From Lepidodermella squamata (Eukaryota; Gastrotricha), in NCBI GenBank assembly GCA_047495785.1, contig JBLDXI010000010.1, forward strand, positions 2,108,001 to 2,172,000: a stretch of DNA of 64,000 bases, read 5' to 3'. Made by a program: the position numbers and the translations under genes. Under the pieces are notes generated by a model, which was given only the letters and a program-made list of their open reading frames with translations, was not told the origin of the DNA and did not search any database. Shown here one piece after another: positions 32,454-44,462 of the stretch. Position 1 is the stretch's first letter, and each line of letters starts with the position of its first letter.

Positions 32454-33466
32454 TCATGCTGACGCGGGCAGCTCGAACTCATCGATGGAGACTCCTCTGT
32501 TGCGGCGAGTTCCATCGACCAGACACTGCAGGAACACCTGCTCGTCGATGATCGGGTACCGGTGCCCAGATGCGGCTTCGAAATCCAACATTCGCTGCAG
32601 CGCCCGGCCGCTGATGTAGTAGAACTTCGCCGAGCCAAGTCCGCTGTCGAAAAGCTGGCTTTCGTAGTTGGATTTGACCCGATGCGCGACGTCATTTGCC
32701 AAAAGCTGGCGGGTCGATTCGTCAAGTTCGGAAAACTTCTTCCCACCACGATTTTCGTGCGCCTCATTTTCCAGATCGATATCCGACTTGGAACGAACGA
32801 AAATGCACTCCTGGCCCATTTTTTTCGCCTGTAGCCCGTATTCAATGTCGAACTGTGACAGCCGGTTGCCAGTCACGATAATCAACGCGTCCATGAAGTA
32901 CAGAAAGTTATCCAGGTAGTACTTGCCAACTGGATGCTTCAGGGTCATGGCTCCAGGGTGGTCCCAGAAAACAAACGACGGGTTGAAGTAGCTCTTGTAC
33001 TGTGATGGCGCCTCCGTCGTCTCAACAACTCCAACAGCTACGTTTTGGCGAAGAAACGCATTCAGCAGCGTCGATTTGCCGTTGCCGGATCCGCCGATGA
33101 TCGCAAAGTTGAACTTGCTTGTGTCGAGATTGTGCGATTTCGCCTTCTGCCGAAGTTCCTCCTGAGCGCGTTGTCGCTCGGCCTCCAGTGCCGCCAGCTT
33201 ATCCTTTTTCTCTTCTTCAAGCCGCTGAGTGACTTCTCTATCTTTGCTAACGTGCATCATCAACTGCAGCTGTTCCAACTGCTGCTTCATTTCCATAAGC
33301 TGCGGCGCCATGTCCTATGCACAGAAGTGCATACTCTGGCTTGAATGCGGAGATATGAATAAAGACTTACCACGACTTGAACAGGGGCTCTAGATTCTGA
33401 GCGTGGCACCAACTGTTTGACTATATCCACCACGGCGGGGATAACTACGCTTTTGAAAACGTCCAT
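32454..33466 (-). CDS. IRG-like GTPase, type B, intact
   Basis: Exon 1 (33466-33371) encodes MDVFKSVVIPAVVDIVKQLV and then PRSESRAPVQVV. A 56-nt intron (33370-33315, GTAAGT..CATAG) leads in phase 0 to exon 2 (33314-32454), giving 318 aa. A coiled coil (EMKQQLEQLQLMMHVSKD..LRQKAKS), P-loop GGSGNGKST, WDHPG in place of WDVPG, RSKSDIDL and FYYISGRAL are all present; the protein ends FELPASA. The hydrophobic or amphipathic N terminus, instead of a Met-Gly signal, suggests a different way of reaching membranes (inference). It converges with the type A gene at 25523 across a transposon-filled spacer. Confidence 0.88.
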
Positions 33467-33987
33467 TTTGTAATCAATGGTCTAAACATCGAAAAGGCAA
33501 AGTTTTGTTTTTGTTCATAAGCATATTTGACCGAAAGAAAATATTTTTTATTTATTTTGCGAGCCAATTTTTATGGCAATTTGCCTCTTAAAATATGAAA
33601 CTGAGCTCTTTGAAGCCGGTTTTTTTTAAATGGGAAGAAGTTTTAGGTCTCCCTACTCCCTACAGCTGTAACTCGGATGAGAATTTTTGGATTCAGGGAA
33701 CATGAAATAAAAGCAAAATGTATATTTTTTATTAATATAGGACGAAAATTGCAAATTTTTCATAACTCATAACTCATAAATGCCTCAACTACTAGGCTCC
33801 TACCCCTTTGCACAATAAGGAAGGTATTTGTTCGTGTCTGCCACGTGAGCATGGTCCAGTGGCGAAAAATCGGAAGCCTGATAACATATCAACTGACAAG
33901 CAATGAAGCTTCCAGATTTTTCTTTCAGTTCTTTGCAAAGTAGGAGGGCCGGTTAGGGGCAAAAGCGGCCTATTATGATTGAAACTG
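33467..33987. other. Upstream region of the type B gene, no other gene
   Basis: AT-rich; no conserved type A promoter motif is seen. Confidence 0.4.
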
Positions 33988-35887
33988 ACTGGGTGGTATT
34001 CTCGAAGCAGTTTACATTTAAACCAAGTTTTATAAGACCAAACCAAAAACATTTTCGGTCTGAACAAGACCAAGAGCTTATTCTTGCGTATATAAAACGA
34101 GTTCAGTTTCTGATCGGGGATTAACTGTAGACTTTATTAGACTAATTAGGTTGCGTAACAATCACGTTAAAATTACGGAAAATTAAGAAAAATTACACAG
34201 TATAAATTCGAAATTGGAATTTGGAACTTGTTGCGCTCCCGTTTTTGTAGTACGGAGGGGCGGCGCAGCCTGGTTCAGTTTTACGTTGGGGAGCATTTTC
34301 TCTTAGTATCGGCTAACCCGAGCCTTGGCCCTTGGCCAAAAATCGAAAAATTGGCTAATTAATATCAGATTAATTTCCGGCTGTCTCTAATTTAATAATG
34401 CGATCCTTTCAATTCGATTCAAGTTAATTGATTTTCATGAAAGCCCTGAGAAATTCCAAATTATTACCCTTTATCGAACCTCTGGCTGCTCGGGAAAATG
34501 ACTGCCGTACCGAATTAGCTTGAGATTCAGTCATGGATAGAAGAGAACATTTCTGGATTTTTACGCCACATTCAGACATACCGTGGCAGTGTAAATTGGC
34601 CGTTTTAGTCATGAAAGTTTTAATTTCACTGGCAAATCAATCAATTATCGATTTCTTGGAGGTAGAAGCGGCCGGGTCGAAATTGAGTAGCTTGACTAAC
34701 CCGAGAGACAACATAGCCGCATTTGTTTCACTCGATGAAACGAACCATCTGGCATAAACTAACAATATTTTGTGGCTCGCCAATCCACATTTTTTCGCAC
34801 ATTTTACACGTAAAAATCGGCAAGGTTACAGGTTACCCCATGAGTTTCAGGTAAACCAGCCCATTTGGTTGCGGCAGTCGATTGCCACCAATCTCAGCCT
34901 GAAATTTATCCCTCATCTACCTTAAATTTAGCAGTTTTGAAGAAAGAAAAATGCAGGTTGTAGCGCTAATATCTACGAAAAAATTATTGTCAGAAAAATA
35001 AGGTAAAATTTCTTGATTTAATTAGCGAAAAGGTGAAATTATTTGCCAATGAAAACGAAGGCTACTCGTGATGAATCCGCAAAAGGCACTAATCGTTTCA
35101 TGGGAGAATTAACCAATTCAAATCGACTGCTTTTAAATGAATAATTGGTCAACTGTTTTCTAATTTTATAGCCACGCAAGAAATCCCTTAAAAAACTCTG
35201 CTGTATAGATTTATGTAATTCCCATGTAGCAACGCGGGTGAATAAAGTATTGGAATATGCAAATTAATCAGGCATCTAAAGTTACGCTCACCAGAAGAGG
35301 TGGTTTCATAGTTTTTCATGACATTTGTTTTTCGCTAATGCGTAAAGTTTCATCGCCTTAGAACCTGTCCTCATTCTTAGCCTTAGTCTTGTATCGGTAT
35401 AGAGTACTCGTTACTTCATCTATGCTAACTGAACTGGTCCCTGGTCCGTATATTCACGCGGGACTAGTCGTGGGTTCTAATATCACTTTTAGAACTCGGG
35501 TTTCAGTTTTCTCGTTCATGAGAAGCTGAAACCTGATTTTTCTAGAAAATAAACTCCAAATGTGTAGACCTGGTAGGATGCAGGTCTACAGCTCATGGGT
35601 AAATTTGGACTGAACAGGCGGTTTTAACGAGGGGTTTGAAACAGTTCGGTTTTAAAATTTAAAACTTGGTTTTAAAGAAAGCCATCCATCGCCGGATTAA
35701 CAGCTATTTTAGCCGTTTGTCCCAACTTCTGTGTTTCATAACAATTGAATGTACCAAAAGAACAATCGACAAAAATTCGTGGACAATCCTAAAGCCAAAT
35801 GCTAATTTGATTTGGTCTAAATGAAACCAGGTCTATACCCAGTTTGGTCTTAACATCAATAAAACCGCTTCGAGAATACCACCCACT
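33988..35887. mobile_element. 1.9-kb non-autonomous element with 3-bp TSD
   Basis: GGGTGGTATTCTCGAAGC (33991 onward) is inverted at the right end (GCTTCGAGAATACCACCC, to 35884), and ACT flanks both sides (33988-33990 and 35885-35887). GGG-starting ends with a 3-bp duplication fit a PIF/Harbinger-type MITE. No transposase or other coding frame was found in 1.9 kb. Confidence 0.7.
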
Positions 35888-37555
35888 GGAACTAATTTTT
35901 ATTGAAAGATAGGTAGCAGTCTGAAGTTCCAGAATTAATTAATTGTGACAGGGCACTTCAGAGCAGGTGTAAAAATTACCTTCATACCTTGTTTTTGTGT
36001 CAAGACATTCACGAACATACAAAATTCTTACATCAAACGACTCGAAATTAGGCAATGAATCCGTCAAGAAAAGTAGGTTCGGCTACGGCAAAGTCTTTAA
36101 AAAATTGAAAAAATCGCGTTCTCTATCAAAAAATTCAGATTTTCGCAAGTTTTTCACCTAATTTTTTTAATTCACCATTATTATTAAAATTATTAACAAA
36201 AACTAATAATAGTGTTTCATCTTTGTTTTACTGTATATTTTCGTTAGGCCCAATCTATCGGTAGCTAACTCAAACCCTTTTTAAGACATGGATTACCATC
36301 TTTGCCCGCCTCTTTTTTATAACTTGTTCGGAGTTGTTCAGCTGAAAATGCTTAAAACAGGTCAACAAAGGGGTCAAATCGAATTGTTCGAATGTGACGA
36401 AAGCGATCGTGCCGGACTGGGATGGCCCTAATAGTTCGAAATGAGATCCACGCCCCATTTCCCTGATTTTATGGTAATTTTGAAAATCTTCGACAATGGT
36501 CCGGTCCTGGATTTATTCCAACTGCACCACGCGCTTCGGTCACACGGGCTTACACAAAGGTTAAGTCTGGAATCATCAGTTGTTTTTGAATTTTTTTCTG
36601 GGCGGAATTCTTTCAAATTCTCAGAAAATCAGAAAAAAATCATTCAAGATCGCTTCAAGTATCAGTATGTGGATCTCAATTCAAACTATTTGAACCATGC
36701 AAAAACTGGTTCAATTTCGACCTAAATAATGAAATTAATTTCTTTTATTTATAACAACGAAATCACCTTTTTTTCAAGATTTAAGTGAAAAATTAAAAAG
36801 AAATAACAGTTGTGTCCATCGTAATTTTAAATATTTGGAACCATCAATCAATCTTAAAAAAATCGAAATGGCCATGGAACCAATAATGCCGGGTGAAACC
36901 CGGTACTATACTGTCAAAATTGCCTGTCCGTCCGTCTGTCCGTCCGTCCGTCTGTCCGTCCGTCTGAAGCCGCGCACGCGCGCACTTGACCCGCACACCT
37001 TCAATAAAATGCCCTGCGCGCACAAGAAAAATAATAGGGATGGCACGCACATTATTTATTTCCCCGAAATTTTTCGATTGCTCCACAACTGCGATGAATT
37101 TTTTTATGCGGTTTTCAGCAAATGATAGGTCTAATCTGTGGTCAAAATTCCAGAAAAGTTTGTTTGAAAGGGCTGTGGGCAAAAAAACTGGCAAACGAAA
37201 TGCGCTCATAGTATTTCTTCGTTATTCATAATAAACATCGGCATAAAATCGGCGATAGTTAACTGTTGTTAGCTAATCGTTGGAGCCATTATCATCGTAT
37301 CATCATCATTTGTATTCGTAAATTGATATTTCCAGGATTAGAAGGGCAGTCTACTTACAATAATCCGATTGGTTACAAAATTCCAGCATGCTACTTACTT
37401 ATTGAGCTCCCTTGGCAGAACTTGGAAAAATTTCACGCACACGATCAAGATTTTTTTTAATGATAAATAATATTATTATCATCATGATAGCAGTTTATCA
37501 TCTTAATTCTACATAATAGTTGAGAATAAGCTGGTAAGCAGTAGTGACTCTATGT
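35888..37555. other. Intergenic, no gene recognised, with a microsatellite
   Basis: Region 36924-36966 is a (GTCC)n/(GTCT)n microsatellite. Short frames crossing it are repeat artefacts. The rest is AT-rich without a supported gene. Confidence 0.5.
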
Positions 37556-37734
37556 ATATCGCGGGGTGGGCGACAGAACGACTAGCCCAAAATAGAAAAA
37601 ATGGCATATCCGCCACCCGCTAAGTCAGTCGCAAGATAGCTGAGCGCCAGTTTTTTCTAGGCATCATTTTTTCTGAGCCATTGTTTCTATTCCAGGCCTA
37701 TTTCTATTCAGTCGTTCTGCCCAACCCGCGATAT
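37556..37734. repeat. 179-bp inverted-repeat element
   Basis: ATATCGCGGG(G)TGGGC and CAGAACGACT at the left end are inverted at the right end (AGTCGTTCTGCCCAACCCGCGATAT), with AATAGAAA and ATGGC words continuing inward. This is the layout of a short MITE. Confidence 0.65.
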
Positions 37735-38800
37735 GTTAGCGACACGATTAAGGAATTATATTAGGAATTATATTAGGAAATCCTAATTATCGGATTTACT
37801 TAGCGATTAATTGTTGTCGCAGTCGAGCGAAGCGAGAAAAGTAACCAGCAACTAGTCTCTTTATTCCGCTAGATAAGAGCGCTAGAAGTTAGCGAGTTGC
37901 TAGCCGAAGTTTTTATCGTCGGAACTTAGCTCGAAGCTTAGCTTCGGGTCACACGACCAAACGGAATAGGATAACCTCTGCCGCGATTTGACGCCGCCCG
38001 TGCTTCGCATGCTTGGCTGTAACCCACAACAACCTCTTCGAATAGAACTGCCTTCTTTCGCACGTTGCTCGACAGGCCCAGTTCAGTGCTTTGGATTTGA
38101 TTTGATTTAATTTAGACCTTATTTTCGCTTATTTAGATTTATAATGATTGATTTACGCAGGGCGGCCATTTGATTTGATGTATTTTGATTTACCATCAGA
38201 GATGCAATCGAAAAACTTGAAATCTTGGATGCCGCTAAACTGAGGTCTTACCGCCTTTTTGATAAAAATATGTTCTCAGGCATTTGTTAAAATTTTTGGA
38301 ATAAGGCACGCGAGACCCTTTGCGGGCCTCTTTTCATGCGCAGCCCCGAAAAAGTTTGACCACTGACTTAACTTAACCTTTCAGGCTGGCACTAAATTTT
38401 TCCGACTCTTTGCGAAATCGGCTTTTTCGTTTTTACCGATACTTTTGCCCTTCCTGAACATTTTAGCCACGCGTTATCCTAGGCTATGCAGGAAAACTAT
38501 CATTGTTCCAAGCCGGTTGACATTATGTATCTGGAAAATCATGGATCCTTGATTTATAGAGTCGATACTTTGAATTTACATCGGCTGAAGTATAACGAGC
38601 GAAATTACGCCTCAGATGATGAGGCAGAAGTAGAAGCCGGTCAATTCTTTCTTGAATCAGCTGATCAGGATGCGAAAGGCCCCGAAATCGTTGATAACGA
38701 GGATGATTTGGATATGCAGAATCAGAATCGAGTCTTAAAAGATTCCATGTATACACGCTGTCGCGCTGGCTTATTAACTCCGATCACATCCAATCCCTGA
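37735..38800. other. Intergenic, no firm gene
   Basis: A frame at 38486-38800 (ATG start, acidic, about 104 aa) ends exactly at the hAT MITE target site. It has no recognisable domain and I do not call it a gene. Confidence 0.35.
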
Positions 38801-39390
38801 CGAACACCCAGGGCCGGATTAACGCATGTGCACAGAGGGCACGTGCTCAGGGGCCGCCAGAAAGTGGTGAAATGTTCACTTTTACTGAACATTCCCGGAA
38901 TATTATTGGGCCTTTATTAGGTTGTTATGCAATTCATTTTGAACAAGCGCAAAAATCAATGAGAGCTGAATCCTCTTGCCTCTTGCCTCAATGTTTTCCG
39001 AGTTTACTTTATCATAATGAAACTGGAAAAGCAACGATTTTTCTGCATTTTCAGGATATTCAGGAAAATCTCTCGCTTCGCTCGTGGTAAGGTGACAATA
39101 TTCCAAAGTTGCGGTCATTTTGTTGGAAAATCGAAGACACTTGATAACATAAACTCCAGCTATGTGAGCAATGTTAGGTGGCTTGTAGCAACAAATTACC
39201 AAATCATAATCAAATTTTAAAAGGGATTCTTGCTTTTGAATCTCTATTCCATCAGGAAATTGAGAACATTTACTTTAATCATGGTTTCAGGTATGAAAGC
39301 CTAGTTTTAGCGGAAAAATATGATGAGTAGGGCCGCCAATCAGAAAGTGCCCAGGGGCCACCCGAATGTTAATTCGGCCCTGCGAACACC
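38801..39390. mobile_element. 574-bp hAT-type MITE with perfect 8-bp TSD
   Basis: The TSD CGAACACC occurs at 38801-38808 and 39383-39390. Ends CAGGGCCGGATTAA (from 38809) and TTAATTCGGCCCTG (to 39382) are inverted with one mismatch. CAGGGCCGG ends plus an 8-bp TSD are typical of hAT-derived MITEs. No transposase is inside. Confidence 0.9.
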
Positions 39391-39884
39391 ATTCTATTCC
39401 TCTGGTATTGCGTGGTAACCCTCGTGGTTACCACCATCCCGCCATGGCCCCGCTCTAGCTTTGGCCGAACCGAGTACGCAAACCGTGGTCGAGGGTCGTC
39501 GAGGCGTGGCCAGTTGGCCGCACCATGTTAATGATGCAACATGCCGGTCACATTTCCGTCGTATATTACCACCTAATTTCATATGACGCGTGTTCGCCTG
39601 GGTGGTAGCACATAAATAACACAAATGCGGTTGCGCTACGGCACAGCTACGGCTAGTGCTATTTCAGTGCTATCACGGTTCGGCATAGCACTTTTTAGTG
39701 CTAAGGCGAGCTTGAAATTTTTTCAAAACGTCGAAACAAGCATTGGATTTTCAGGAAATTCCGTCGGATATGTTTGCATAAGAGGAAGGCTACCTGAAAA
39801 CAAGCCAAAAACTGAAAAACACAGTGAGGCTAGAAAAATTTCGAAAATTCAGCATGTATCCAGCTGAGTATCATCGGCTGAATG
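39391..39884. other. Intergenic, no gene recognised
   Basis: Short frames on both strands have no domain. Repeated TAGTGCTA-type words are present at 39650-39710. Confidence 0.35.
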
Positions 39885-40319
39885 TACCGTAAACTATAGT
39901 ATAAAGGCCGCGGCGACTAATTTTCCTGATTTTTGAAAAAGAGGCAAAAAGTGCGGCGATTATTCGAGTGCGGTCTTTATTTCCCTCAATTTTTCAAAAC
40001 TTGAGATGTAGCAGGCGTAACAGGTGTAACAAGGGATTCACTTTGCGCAGAAGCAGCTCACGCCGCCAATTCACGCGCGGCTCTTCAGATAATCCGCCTC
40101 CTCGACGTCACCCTGGGAGTAGGGAGTAGGTCGGCGTAGCGGTAGAAGTCGCAGTGGGGGTGCCATCTGGCGATTCGCCTGGGTTGGCTGTTGATCGCGT
40201 GCGATTATTCGCGCGCGGCCTTTATTTATGCTGAGTTGATGAAAATAAGGTTATTTTGCGGCGATTATTCGGGTGCGGTCTTCATTCAGGATGCGGCCTT
40301 TTTACTGTAGTTTACGGTA
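39885..40319. mobile_element. 431-bp TA-TSD MITE
   Basis: CCGTAAACTATAGTATAAAG (from 39887) is inverted at the right end (to 40317) with two or three differences over about 28 bp, through AAGGCCGC. TA flanks both sides. Inside, CGGCGATTATTCG and GCGGTCTTxATT words repeat near both ends. Confidence 0.85.
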
Positions 40320-40410
40320 TATCGGATGTTTCCCCAAGTAGTAGGTGCGCTAAATACTAACTGCAATGACATTTATACAAAGAAAAAGTCTGATAGAAAA
40401 TCATTGACAA

Positions 40411-40760
40411 CGTGACTCGGGAAATTGAGTCTCCGGAACCCGTCAAATCAGGCTGGAAACTAATAATACACTCTAATATCAGCCAGAACCAGAACGCTAT
40501 GTTATTGGGAACTTTGGGAATCCAGGGCGATCGGGTAGTGAAAGGCGGGCCGGTTCCAGGGCATGCAACTAACAGCTGGGATCCCCGAGAACACACTGAC
40601 AACGTGGCTCGGGAAGGTGCGCCTCCGGAACCCGCCAAATCAGGCTGGAAACTATACTCTAAAATCAGCCAGAATGCTATGTTATGTTGATGTTATGGGG
40701 AACTTTGGGAACCTAAGGGTGAGCATGGGGTGAAAGGCGGGCGGGTTGTGAAACCTTCAA
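40411..40760. repeat. Two tandem copies of a 192-bp unit
   Basis: CGTGACTCGGGAA at 40411 recurs as CGTGGCTCGGGAA at 40603. Both units share CTCCGGAACCCG, AATCAGGCTGGAAACTA, ATCAGCCAGAA and GGAACTTTGGGAA, with the second slightly shorter and diverged. The open frames here are a result of the repeat. Confidence 0.8.
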
Positions 40761-41490
40761 CACGTGATCTACAAGAAAACTGCTATCTGTTGCAGTTACC
40801 TGGTTTTTTATCACCGTTCACGTGACCCTTCATGTCCCGCTCACACAGTATGGGGCATAAATATTGAGCCGAATTATTCACAGGGCAGTCATTTCGGCTC
40901 CGATTCTCTCATATTATAAACCGTTGGAAGGCCCATAAAAAATAGTTTATTCCCCTAAACTTTCGCTCAAGTGATCCTGACCGAATTCAAGTTATAGCAA
41001 ATTAAAGAAGCCGTGTTGATCGCACAAAAATCACCATCTTTCAAAAACTTAAATTCTAGTTTTCATACGCATCAAAGGCAAACTCCCACACTCTAAAAAA
41101 TTGACACATCACTATCCCGGCATGCTCTAGGCATCTCTAACAATGATTTGGGACATTCATATATGCCCCATTGCGACACCATGATGCGAGAAAAGGAAGG
41201 CATACACCTCCCAATATTAGCCAAATAAGCGAGATCCCAGTCCAGTGATGAAGAGCTGATAGATCATTTTTTCATTCAAAGGGTTAGAAGGCAACTTCAA
41301 ATATTAATTCGGCAACTTTGGGATGAAATAAAGCGTACGAACACATGTAGTTTTAAAAATGCTACGGCGCGAAATGGCTCGCCAGAGCGATAGCCGTAGC
41401 AGTGCCGTAGTTTCGGGTAGCAGTAGTAACGGTGCGAGTGCTATCAAATTTGACATGTGGACTATGATGCGGGCTACCTGGGCCATTAAA
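40761..41490. other. Intergenic, no gene recognised
   Basis: No coding frame, RNA gene or delimitable element was found. Confidence 0.4.
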
Positions 41491-41930
41491 TACCGTAGTT
41501 ACAGAAATATAAGCCCCCACTCGTTTAGAAGCCTGGCTCGATTAGAAGCATAGGTAAATTGAAATTCGACGATGCATAGTCCTATCTCGAATAGTAGCCT
41601 AGGCTACTACGGCGCGTGTGCTCTGCTGCGCTGAACGGTATTTGAGAACGAAAATTTCGTGAAGATATGTAATAATCTCGATTTACGATGCGATTAGTTA
41701 AAGCATTCCTTATTATTCCTAATTTTCAGCTATTAGACGACCTAGCTAATAAATAATAATGAAAATGTTGATGCGTTTTGAGATTGAAAGACAGAAAGTA
41801 AAGTCAGGTCTCCGTTGCATAAGGCTATCTCAAATAGAAGCCTAGTCTTGAACAGAAGCCTACTTTTCTCCCCTTTTTTCGAGGTATCATTTGTGTATAA
41901 GCCCGGGTTAGTATTTCGGTAACTACGGTA
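41491..41930. mobile_element. 436-bp TA-TSD MITE
   Basis: CCGTAGTTAC (from 41493) and GTAACTACGG (to 41928) are inverted, with AAATA and GGGCTTATA-type words inward, and TA flanks both sides (41491-41492 and 41929-41930). It shares CCGTA ends and size with the elements at 39887 and 26762. Confidence 0.8.
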
Positions 41931-42393
41931 ACTGATTCAATTTCAATTCAAATGGCCTGGACACTCCACATTATTCTAAAAATTAGCTTCTATCATTAGC
42001 GAGCGCTCGTGCCAGCAATATCACGTGCCCCTTATCATTTTATTATTTACTATTATCAGCGTCCTGATGGCTATAAAAGCCGAAGAGAAATATATAACAT
42101 GTTTCTGAGTAGAGCTTTGCAATCGATTTGGTTGTTCAATTTGAATATAATTTAGAGCCTATGCCTGGATCCAAATCCTGGGAAGTAAAATGAAACCCGC
42201 GAACTTCTATTTTCTTTTCTCGAACCATTTTAACTTAAAGCGTCGGAACCAGCGGAATATTCAATTTTTATATTTTAAATAATAAGCATCGGAAAAGTCA
42301 TCGTTATAATATTTATTCTTATTTTCCGATGTGTTAAGACCAAAATGTTCGATGAAATAAGTAACTTTCAATGAGTCGCAAAGTAAGACTTAA

Positions 42394-42783
42394 TTAAGAA
42401 CGTCCCCGCCCCCGTCGGCGACCCGCGTCACGCCCGCGAGCAACCGCCGGAGCAACCAGCTCTTCTGGAGGCTCAACCCCGCGTCCACGAGCGCGACCTC
42501 GGTTTCGTGTCATCACTGCTGTAGCGGCAATCGGAGCATCTTCAACGGCCAGCAAATCATCTGATCCCCGTCCTCGTCCTGATCCACGACCTGGGGGCCG
42601 CCCGCGCCCTCTTCCTTGAACAACAGCGGGTATTTGCTCCACTGTGGTGGCTTGTCCTCGACCACGTCCACGGCCGCGACCTCGTGCTCTAGAGCCTCGA
42701 CCAATCGGTGCGCTTTCAGGAGGACCAGCAGGAAAAGTGGCTTCAGTAGCAGTTTCAGGAGCCATGCCAACCTGCTGAGCCAA
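42394..42783 (-). CDS. RG-rich protein frame inside the MULE
   Basis: The 129-aa frame starts MAQQVGMAPETATEATFPAG and is dominated by Arg-Gly repeats (RGRGRGRG, GRGRGRPPGRGSGRGRG), ending RRRGRGRS. RG-rich tracts bind nucleic acids in many proteins. Because it lies downstream of the transposase within the same TIRs and strand, it may be the C-terminal exon of the transposase. It could also be a chance frame in CG-rich sequence. Confidence 0.4.
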   Translation of the reverse strand: MAQQVGMAPETATEATFPAGPPESAPIGRGSRARGRGRGRGRGQATTVEQIPAVVQGRGRGRPPGRGSGRGRGSDDLLAVEDAPIAATAVMTRNRGRARGRGVEPPEELVAPAVARGRDAGRRRGRGRS

Positions 42784-43149
42784 TTACAGCGCACGACCTT
42801 GACGAGGTGGCCTACCCCGAGGGTTACCGCGCAGCACCAGCGGAATCGACTGAATCTAGCTTGTGACCAATATTGGCATATTGGCTCGAAAAAAGCGACA
42901 AACTCAGCATGAACATCGGCTGGCCGCCATCTCATCCTTGGCAAGCTACCACAACAGCAAAAACTAAAAATGAAAAATTGTTAGGTAATTTCGGAATATC
43001 TTAACACCGTCGGAATTACCTCAGGGCGTGACAATGCGAGCTAACGAGCGTTAGTAGGTCGTGTAGCTTGTACCACAATTTGATCCGACTCTAACAACTC
43101 TAACAACAACAAAGGTAAAATTGTCTTACGACCGTCGGAAAGAGGCAAA

Positions 43150-44067
43150 TTACTTACGCCCAAACCATTTCCGCGCGTTGAACGTCACATGAAAATAGCA
43201 CATCAATCGTAGCACTGCTCCCTTGCCAAAGATTGTTTCGATCGCAGTAGTAATATAGCCCGCGCCATCTGCCATTACCGCCATCGGAAGATAAAGCGGC
43301 ATAAACTTTCTCAAACTACCTGCCCAGAACGGCTTCCTATCCTTGTTTGCCAGCGATTCCTTGACTTCCTGGACGACATAAGGTTGTTTGTCATCGACAG
43401 GCTTCTGAGTTCGCTATTCGCACCAGGCACGAAGTTCGGCTGTTCCGAAAGAGCTTAAAAGCGCGTCAGGACCAACAGTTGCCATTCGATGTTTTCTCTT
43501 CAACTGTTGCTTCAAATTGGCGACTTGCCTAGTTGTCAGCTTTGGATTGTCTTTGATGAGCCGCTCCCTGATGTACTGGGGTGCATCATTGATATGATCC
43601 AGCACATATCGCCTCACCTCGGCTGTTAAAACGCTTGTCGAATTGCTGGGATGCACATGAGCGCCGCCACACGCCGAAAACACGGCTTGGTCAGGAGACC
43701 ATTTGAATACACCCCGGTGGGGGCAATCCTTTGAGCCTGACTTCCGATGCTTACAGACGTAATAGCATGTTTGCTTGTTGAAACCGCTCTGGGTAGTGTC
43801 AATCCAAAGAATGCCGTAGTTCCGCTTGACGTAGTCCTTGGCTTCTTGGAATGTAATGCCGAATCGCACTGTTTCGAACGAGTCAAACTCAAATTCATCT
43901 GTCGGCTTCGGGTCGGCAATAAAGTCATTTTCATCGTCAACCAGAGCAGGGTCATCTTCGTCCCAGTCCAGATCTTGATTCTCGACCGACTGCCCATCGA
44001 TAGCCTCGTCGGAGACCTCAAATTCCTCTACGCTTCCGTCAGATTCGTACAATTTCAAAAAATTCAT
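43150..44067 (-). pseudogene. MULE transposase with FLYWCH/WRKY-GCM1-type zinc finger, interrupted by a stop
   Basis: The frame from MNFLKLYESDGSVEEFEVSD (44067) is acidic at first, then has YYVCKHRKSGSKDCPHRGVFKW and GGAHVHPSN, a CxxxxxxxxC-HxH zinc finger of the type found before MULE transposase domains. After AWCE a TAG at 43414 ends the frame. The same frame continues (RTQKPVDDKQPYVVQEVK) into MAVMADGAGYITTAIETIFGKG and LRLMCYFHV, which matches the DG..A...A....F...LMCYFH part of MULE transposases, to a TAA or possible splice donor at about 43150. It is most likely a dead copy. Confidence 0.65.
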
Positions 44068-44462
44068 GTTTCAAATGGTGAAAATTGGGATCATAAATTA
44101 ATGTTTAATAAATCGTCCATTGCTGCTTCAATTTAGCTCGAATTCCGACGGTTTAAGGTAGTGCTACGATAAATTAGTCGCGTGTTCCGATGAAATAAAT
44201 CAAAACAAGTCATTCCGATGGTTTAATTTACTTTCCTTGCGATTTTTGTATTTCCGGCGCTTTAAGTCAAAATGGTACGAGAAAAGAAAATAAAGGTTCG
44301 CTGATATTAGCTGAGTCCAATCCTGGAGCTCTGACTGCTTGATTTTTGATTTAGCAGTAGAAGTGTTAGAAATTACAAGATTTGGAACACAGTCGTTACC
44401 AATCTAATATAGCGACAAGCGACAACTAATGCAAAGAGCTTAGAGTAGATGCGGTCATTTTC

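Larger units (their letters stand above)
42199..44301. mobile_element. Mutator-like (MULE) DNA transposon, decayed
   Basis: Long inverted ends of about 50 bp start GCGAAC(C/T)TT and include TATTTTCTTTTCTCG, ACCATTTT and ACTTAAAGCG(T/C)CGGAA (left 42199-42250, right 44251-44301). The interior has CCGTCGGAA words and a MULE-type transposase remnant on the minus strand. A 9-bp TSD is not clear. Confidence 0.7.

Noticed and set aside
36835-37125. Open frame encoding CPSVCPSVRLSVRL
   Set aside because: It translates a GTCC/GTCT microsatellite; no domain and no support on either side.
38486-38800. 104-aa acidic frame
   Set aside because: No recognisable domain, no splice context, and it ends at the MITE target site; it was kept only as a note.
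40412-40690. 92-aa frame with repeated motifs
   Set aside because: It is produced by the two tandem 192-bp units and ends within the second; the units differ by indels.
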